Positions 59,536 through 64,000 of a stretch of 64,000 nt of DNA are shown piece after piece. The notes under the pieces are model-generated. The model worked only from the letters and a program-made list of their open reading frames with translations, was not told the DNA's origin and ran no database searches. Position 1 is the first letter of the stretch, and each line of letters starts with the position of its first letter. Source of the DNA: Microvirga brassicacearum (GTDB taxonomy: Bacteria > Pseudomonadota > Alphaproteobacteria > Rhizobiales > Beijerinckiaceae). The translations under genes were made by a program, and so were the position numbers. Location: positions 156,578 to 220,577 of the forward strand of contig NZ_VCMV01000002.1 in assembly GCF_008757455.1 (NCBI RefSeq), in the 5' to 3' direction.

Positions 59536-60217
59536 CGAGCTTGCCTTGAATCTTGACCCGGTCAGGCCCCAGAACGCGGGTCTCGTAGGCCTGGTTTGCG
59601 GCCTCGAGGGCGATCGAGGAGCCGCGGCGGCGGAAGCGCTTCAAGGTTGCCTCCTCCTCGTCGATCAAAGCCACAATGATGTCCCCCGTATTGGCGTTGT
59701 CCTGCCGGCGGATGACCACGAGATCGCCATCGAGGATCCCCGCCTCGACCATTGAATCCCCGCGGACCTCCAGGGCGTAATGCTCGCCCTGGCTCAGGAA
59801 ATCGTTCGACAGGGTGATCGAATGAGAGCGGTTCTGAATCGCCGAGATCGGCGTGCCGGCGGCGATCCGGCCCATGACGGGGATCGCGGTCTCGCGGCTG
59901 CCGCGTTCCTCGGCCGGCGGCGGCGCGGCCTTCGTCCGGTTGGCAAGGCCACCTTCGACCACGCTCGGCGTGAAGCGCTTTTGTCCGGCTGCGCCACCGA
60001 CGGTTTCGGGCAGCCGAATGACCTCCAGCGCCCGCGCCCGATTGGGCAGGCGACGAATGAAGCCGCGCTCTTCCAGCGCTGTGATCAACCGATGGATGCC
60101 GGATTTCGATTTGAGATCCAGCGCATCCTTCATCTCGTCGAACGACGGCGGCACGCCGGATTCGCGCAGGCGTTCATGGATGAAACGGAGCAGTTCGTGC
60201 TGTTTTCGCGTCAGCAT
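59513..60217 (-). CDS. lexA: SOS response transcriptional repressor LexA
   Basis: 234 residues. N-terminal winged helix ([20 protein letters not shown], then [20 protein letters not shown]) binds the operator; the C-terminal peptidase-like domain has catalytic Ser in [16 protein letters not shown] and Lys in [12 protein letters not shown]. The self-cleavage Ala-Gly pair is in [11 protein letters not shown]. The linker between domains is longer than in E. coli (202 residues), as in other alphaproteobacteria. A GTTC-N7-GTTC operator lies 60 bp upstream, so it is autoregulated and SOS-induced. Confidence 0.97.
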   Translation of the reverse strand: MLTRKQHELLRFIHERLRESGVPPSFDEMKDALDLKSKSGIHRLITALEERGFIRRLPNRARALEVIRLPETVGGAAGQKRFTPSVVEGGLANRTKAAPPPAEERGSRETAIPVMGRIAAGTPISAIQNRSHSITLSNDFLSQGEHYALEVRGDSMVEAGILDGDLVVIRRQDNANTGDIIVALIDEEEATLKRFRRRGSSIALEAANQAYETRVLGPDRVKIQGKLVSLVRRY

Positions 60218-60276
60218 GGCTGGCCTTTACTGCCCCTGGTGGAGCGATTCTGAAACAAAGCAGGAACAAGGTAACT

Positions 60277-60291
60277 GTTCTTGCTGTGTTC
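60277..60291. promoter_or_regulatory. LexA operator (alphaproteobacterial SOS box)
   Basis: GTTCTTGCTGTGTTC is an exact GTTC-N7-GTTC direct repeat, the known alphaproteobacterial LexA site, 60 bp before the lexA start. An adjoining GAAC-N9-GTTC (60264-60280) overlaps it. Confidence 0.88.
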
Positions 60292-60582
60292 CGCAAGCCC
60301 ATGGCCAAGCTCGGCAGCAGGCAAGTGACGGCGATCATCAGCCCGGCACTTCCCTAGGTAAACGCAGGGTGTTGTGCTGAAAAACTGGAGTTAAAACCGG
60401 AATGTTCGCTCAGTTTAATGCAATTCGGCAGTTCATTCCAAGTCGTTCTGCTCGAAATTTCATGGAATTGATCGGACCGGCCCTGCAGATAACGACGTTG
60501 GCGACGGACATGTCTCTCAATACGAAATCAGACGGGTCGGTGATCTCGAGAGCTGCGGGGAACTAGTCCTTGCGAGGCAGAT
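60292..60582. other. Intergenic region between lexA and the RTX-like gene
   Basis: No gene, RNA or repeat recognised. Bases 60375-60480 are noticeably richer in A and T than the neighbours and may hold the promoter of the downstream secreted-protein genes. Confidence 0.4.
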
Positions 60583-63057
60583 ATGACGAATAATACGACG
60601 ACGCAGAGCGAAAACAACGGTGCTATTACGGTACTGGCCCGTCCATCTCTTGAATCCTTCAAGCTTACGGAGATTTCGACCGACTATTCGTTCGGAACGG
60701 TCAGTCCAGGTGGGATCCTGCGGGCGTTCGAAAGTGTGAGCGTGAGGTTCGCCGAGGCGCCGCCCGCGGACGCATTCGCCTCGCCCGTCGTCGAAAGCGG
60801 CTCCTCGACGGCCATGCGGCAAGAGGGCATCGCTGACCTTGCACCGGGAAACACATTCCTTCTCTCGTCCGGGATCGACCTTTGCTACGGCTCCATCAGG
60901 GACGACACCTTCATCGCGGGCGAGATCGACCTTTCCAAGCTCAGCGAGGGTGACGAACTCGTCGGGGGACTCGGCATCGACACATTGCTGGTCAAGGGCG
61001 GCTATGGCCACGTAAATCTTGCGGCCGCGGCAAAGTTCGAGGGAATCGAGCGGATCGTTTTCGAACTCGGAACCGGCCAGGGCAACAGCCTTGCGGTCGA
61101 CGTCCCGACATTGCGCGACGTCGAATATATCGACCTCGGCAGCGGCCAGTCGGACTACCTTCTATTTGTGGACGGCGTCTTCAACCTCGCAGGAAAGACA
61201 TTCCTGGGCGCCGAGCGATTTTATCTAAGGAACAGCATCGTCCAGACGACAGACAAAAGTCTCGCGATGCTGCTGGAGGCGGATTCGCGCGATGAATTTC
61301 ACAACGGCGTGGTCCTGACGGGGCAGAGTTTCACCGCTGAAGAACGCCATATCCTTTTCAGCAAGGGGATCAGCTCGATTTCCGACGACAGCGGGGTTCA
61401 TACCAATCGCGCGCCGGTCCTCGCGTCTTTCGGCGCGCAAGCCGTGGCCGCAAAGCGAGGCGAGAGCACGTTCATCGACCCGACCGGAAGCGCAATCCTG
61501 TCGGACGACAGTCTCCTGGGCTCGCTCGCGTTTCGACTTGTCGGGCCCTACGAGGGCCGGTTCGGCATTTCGGCGGAGTACGCAGGCATCGGGCTTCCCG
61601 ACGGGGTCGTGGTTGGCGGCGTTATCCGGGTGGGCGGAATCGAGATCGGCACCATCACGCATGATGGCACGACCGAAGACGGCCTCGCCATCGACTTCAA
61701 CGGGAACGCGACCGCTGAGCGGGTCCAGACGCTGTTCCATGCGATAACCTTCACCGGTGCCGACCTGCCGGACTTCGCCCGAGATCTGATGTTCACCATC
61801 AGCCTCGCGGATATCTACGATGTCGAGTCAGGCGGAGCCTATGCGATCAAGGTATCCGACCCCGCCAACGATCCTGTGCTCAACGTCACGGCGAGCCACT
61901 ACACGATCCTGGACACCGAAACCGTTCGCCTGTTTCCCGACGCTACTGTCAGCGAACCGAATGGAGAGAGCGTTTCACTCCTGGTGAAACTCGACAACCC
62001 GGCGCACGGACATCTGGAGGGCGCTCTGGGAGGAAGCTACAGCCGGACCGGTGGATACTACCGTCTCGAAGGCACGGTTGCGGAAGTTCAGACGGCTTTG
62101 CAAAGCCTGATCTTCGTCCCGACCGATCGCAGCGGTGCGCCGGGCGCGGTCGAGAGGACCGGTTTCACGATCACGATCCGCGATGCGGTCGGCGTCGTCA
62201 GCAACGCATCCGTCACGGTCAGCGCGCGCGATGGCATCGGCAGCAATGCGCCGACAGATATCCTGCTCTCCGAGAGGACGGTGAAAGAGTTCGCGGCAAA
62301 TACGTCCGGCGTCGGCGTCCTGAGCGCCGTGGACAGCGATGCCGGCGAGACGTTCACTTACGCGTTCGTGACCGAGAACGGTATAGTGCAAGATGGCGGC
62401 GGGCGCTTCGGTATCGCACAGGTCAACGGCCAATGGCTCGTGACCGTCAAGGACGGCGTCCGGATCGATTTCGAGCAGCAGCGCACGTTCGACCTCAAAG
62501 TGAGGGCCGTGGATCTGGGCGGTGCGAGTGTCGAGAAGACCATCATCGTCGATGTCCGGAACGTGGGTGTGGAAATCGTCAACGGCACGAGCGGCGCCGA
62601 CACCATCAAGGCGGGATCGGGCAACGATCAACTGAAGGGCAATGGGGGCAACGACCGGCTCCATGGCGGTGGCGGCAAGGATATCCTTACCGGCGGGGGA
62701 GGAGACGACATCTTCGTTTTCGACACGGCGGCCAACGCGCGCACGAACATCGACACGATCACGGATTTCAGCGTGCCCGACGACAAGATCTACCTCGACA
62801 ACGCGGTGTTCATTCGACTTGGAAGTGGCGGAACGCCGGCAAATCCTCTTGCGCTGACTCAAGCTGCGTTCCACGCGGGCGCCGACGTGCAGGCGGGCAG
62901 CACCGCCGATCACCGTATCATCTACAACACGACCACGGGCGCGCTCTACTACGATCTCGATGGTGCCGGTAATGGCACCACGAACCATGCCGCGGTTCAG
63001 ATCGCTATCCTGAACACCAAACCGGCGCTGAGCGCGGCGCAGTTTTTCATCATCTAA
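60583..63057 (+). CDS. Large Ca-binding RTX/cadherin-like protein, probable type I secretion substrate
   Basis: 824 residues, no signal peptide, acidic. Residues ~1-270 contain beta-rich sequence of unrecognised family (TFIAGEIDLSKLSEGDELVG). Residues ~273-550 look like repeated beta-sandwich modules (NRAPVLASF; ITFTGADLPD; VSEPNGESVSLLV). A cadherin-like module spans ~555-665 (NAPTDILLSERTV to VDVRNV). Hemolysin-type Ca-binding nonapeptides follow at ~667-715 (SGADTIKAGSGNDQLKGNGG, GGGGKDILTGGGGDDIFVF). The C-terminus, ending AALSAAQFFII-like ALSAAQFFII, is the usual RTX end carrying the uncleaved secretion signal. GAGG precedes the ATG. Function as adhesin or surface/biofilm protein is inferred; no transporter gene is in view. 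Confidence 0.85.
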   Translation: MTNNTTTQSENNGAITVLARPSLESFKLTEISTDYSFGTVSPGGILRAFESVSVRFAEAPPADAFASPVVESGSSTAMRQEGIADLAPGNTFLLSSGIDLCYGSIRDDTFIAGEIDLSKLSEGDELVGGLGIDTLLVKGGYGHVNLAAAAKFEGIERIVFELGTGQGNSLAVDVPTLRDVEYIDLGSGQSDYLLFVDGVFNLAGKTFLGAERFYLRNSIVQTTDKSLAMLLEADSRDEFHNGVVLTGQSFTAEERHILFSKGISSISDDSGVHTNRAPVLASFGAQAVAAKRGESTFIDPTGSAILSDDSLLGSLAFRLVGPYEGRFGISAEYAGIGLPDGVVVGGVIRVGGIEIGTITHDGTTEDGLAIDFNGNATAERVQTLFHAITFTGADLPDFARDLMFTISLADIYDVESGGAYAIKVSDPANDPVLNVTASHYTILDTETVRLFPDATVSEPNGESVSLLVKLDNPAHGHLEGALGGSYSRTGGYYRLEGTVAEVQTALQSLIFVPTDRSGAPGAVERTGFTITIRDAVGVVSNASVTVSARDGIGSNAPTDILLSERTVKEFAANTSGVGVLSAVDSDAGETFTYAFVTENGIVQDGGGRFGIAQVNGQWLVTVKDGVRIDFEQQRTFDLKVRAVDLGGASVEKTIIVDVRNVGVEIVNGTSGADTIKAGSGNDQLKGNGGNDRLHGGGGKDILTGGGGDDIFVFDTAANARTNIDTITDFSVPDDKIYLDNAVFIRLGSGGTPANPLALTQAAFHAGADVQAGSTADHRIIYNTTTGALYYDLDGAGNGTTNHAAVQIAILNTKPALSAAQFFII

Positions 63058-63156
63058 CCGAACGAGCAGAGCAGGGCGGCAATCGCCTGCTTCTTACTCT
63101 AAAGGCTGCCGCCGCGCGGCGCAGCAAACCTATTCAGTTATAATCTGGGGGCCAGA

Positions 63157-64000
63157 ATGGCAGTTCCTTTTACACTCGAAATCGTCGCCGGCTCCACCGG
63201 AACGCAGTACCAGGAAGATCCGCGATTCAACGTGGTGTTCGACGAGAATGTGGCAAAAGACGTTCTGATCGGGACGATTTCCAACGCCCAGCCAGGGTGG
63301 TCTTATGCATTCAACTACGCTCCCGGATTCGACGGCGACGGCGATGGCCGGTTTTATATCGTCGGCAACCAGATCTTCGTGAAGGCTGCGAAGGCGGATG
63401 ACGGCTCGAGCCTGTTCAATTTCGAGACGTCCGGCATCTACTCGATGTCGATCATCGGCACGCCGCCCACGGGCACGACCGGATCGCAATCGGGTCAGTT
63501 CGGCGTCTATGTCAACGACGTCAACGACGCACCGACCGATCTCGCGCTAAAAAATGCGACCGGCGGAACCGCTCTGTCGGTCGCCGAAAATTTGGCCGCG
63601 AACACCCTCGTGGGCAATCTGACCGCGACGGACGAGGATGCCGAGCTCGGTTATGGCGACACCCTGACCTATTCGATTACGGGCAATCCCGGCAACCGGT
63701 TCAAGCTCGACGCCACCGGCACGAAAGTCGTCCTCGCGACTCCCCTCAACTACAACGCGTCCGACTTGCTGTCCGACGGCGGCGGCAAGTACTACGAAGT
63801 CAAGGTGCGGGTGACCGATGCCGGCGGTCCCACACCCGGGGTTCTCCTGCTTGAAGAAAAAATCTTCAAAGTTTATGTCACGCCCGGCGCAGCACCGACA
63901 AACCAGGCGCCGACGGATATTGGCCTGTCTGCGAGCGCGATCAACGAGAACACCGCGAATGATGTTGCGGTCGGCAACCTGAGCGCGACCGATCCGAACA
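63157..64000 (+). CDS. Cadherin-repeat protein, 3' truncated by window end
   Basis: Open frame of 281 residues that continues past the window. Starts MAVPFTLEIVAGSTGTQYQE with no signal peptide. After a ~120-residue N-terminal segment, two cadherin-type modules begin: NDAPTDLALKNATGG at about residue 121 and NQAPTDIGLSASAINENTAN at about 248, each containing VGNLTATDED or VGNLSATDPN. These match the module in the gene just upstream (99 bp away), so the two are probably an operon of related secreted adhesin-like proteins. A GGGGG tract lies close to the ATG. Whether RTX repeats follow cannot be seen. Confidence 0.85.
   Translation, partial: MAVPFTLEIVAGSTGTQYQEDPRFNVVFDENVAKDVLIGTISNAQPGWSYAFNYAPGFDGDGDGRFYIVGNQIFVKAAKADDGSSLFNFETSGIYSMSIIGTPPTGTTGSQSGQFGVYVNDVNDAPTDLALKNATGGTALSVAENLAANTLVGNLTATDEDAELGYGDTLTYSITGNPGNRFKLDATGTKVVLATPLNYNASDLLSDGGGKYYEVKVRVTDAGGPTPGVLLLEEKIFKVYVTPGAAPTNQAPTDIGLSASAINENTANDVAVGNLSATDPN

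Overview
The window is a chromosomal segment of a GC-rich alphaproteobacterium, almost certainly Hyphomicrobiales (Rhizobiales) and possibly near Methylobacteriaceae or Bosea-like lineages. The order assignment is inference from three things: gene order (tig-clpP-clpX-lon-hupB; nuoA-N followed by birA-rnj-mce-DUF1467-proS-lolCD-dnaE; rpsB-tsf-pyrH-frr-uppS-cdsA-dxr-rseP-bamA-lpxD-fabZ-lpxA-lpxI-lpxB), the GTTC-N7-GTTC LexA operator, and the many palindromic intergenic repeats. Most of the window is core housekeeping DNA.

Layout. 1-2.4 kb: the end of an NAD(P)HX repair gene, then a minus-strand multicopper-oxidase-like protein that has lost most of its copper ligands. 2.6-9.5 kb: tRNA-Leu, then the protein quality-control block tig, clpP, clpX, lon, and HU. 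9.6-10.9 kb: tRNA-Val, a tiny membrane protein, tRNA-Asp and an iron-permease-like protein. 11.0-26.1 kb: the complete 14-gene respiratory complex I operon. 26.1-33.5 kb: biotin ligase, RNase J, methylmalonyl-CoA epimerase, DUF1467, prolyl-tRNA synthetase and the LolCD lipoprotein exporter. 33.5-34.5 kb: a repeat-rich patch with a duplicated lolD tail and a VOC-fold gene between two direct repeats. 34.6-53.6 kb: dnaE, then translation, nucleotide, isoprenoid, outer-membrane-assembly and lipid A genes. 53.6-54.2 kb: a GIY-YIG nuclease gene between two copies of one palindromic repeat. 54.2-60.3 kb: gltA, gltX, comEC and lexA with an SOS box. 60.6-64 kb: two tandem large Ca-binding/cadherin-like proteins without signal peptides, probably type I secretion substrates; the second runs off the window.

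Functional grouping. Complex I plus citrate synthase supply aerobic energy metabolism. Trigger factor, ClpXP and Lon handle protein folding and turnover, and lon may be under heat-shock control. RseP, BamA, LolCD and the LpxD/FabZ/LpxA/LpxI/LpxB series build and monitor the outer membrane. UppS, CdsA and Dxr feed cell-wall, phospholipid and isoprenoid synthesis. LexA sits tail-to-tail with comEC.

The least ordinary content is in the gaps. At least seven families of palindromic repeats are visible. Several copies touch genes directly: they supply or abut stop codons (nnrD, nuoK, frr, VOC gene), encode the last residues of LpxB, provide the ribosome-binding site of lolC, and bracket the VOC and GIY-YIG genes as direct repeats. 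A minus-strand transcript with a strong GNRA-loop terminator, apparently a small RNA, lies in the gap upstream of proS. No CRISPR array, prophage or complete insertion sequence was seen.
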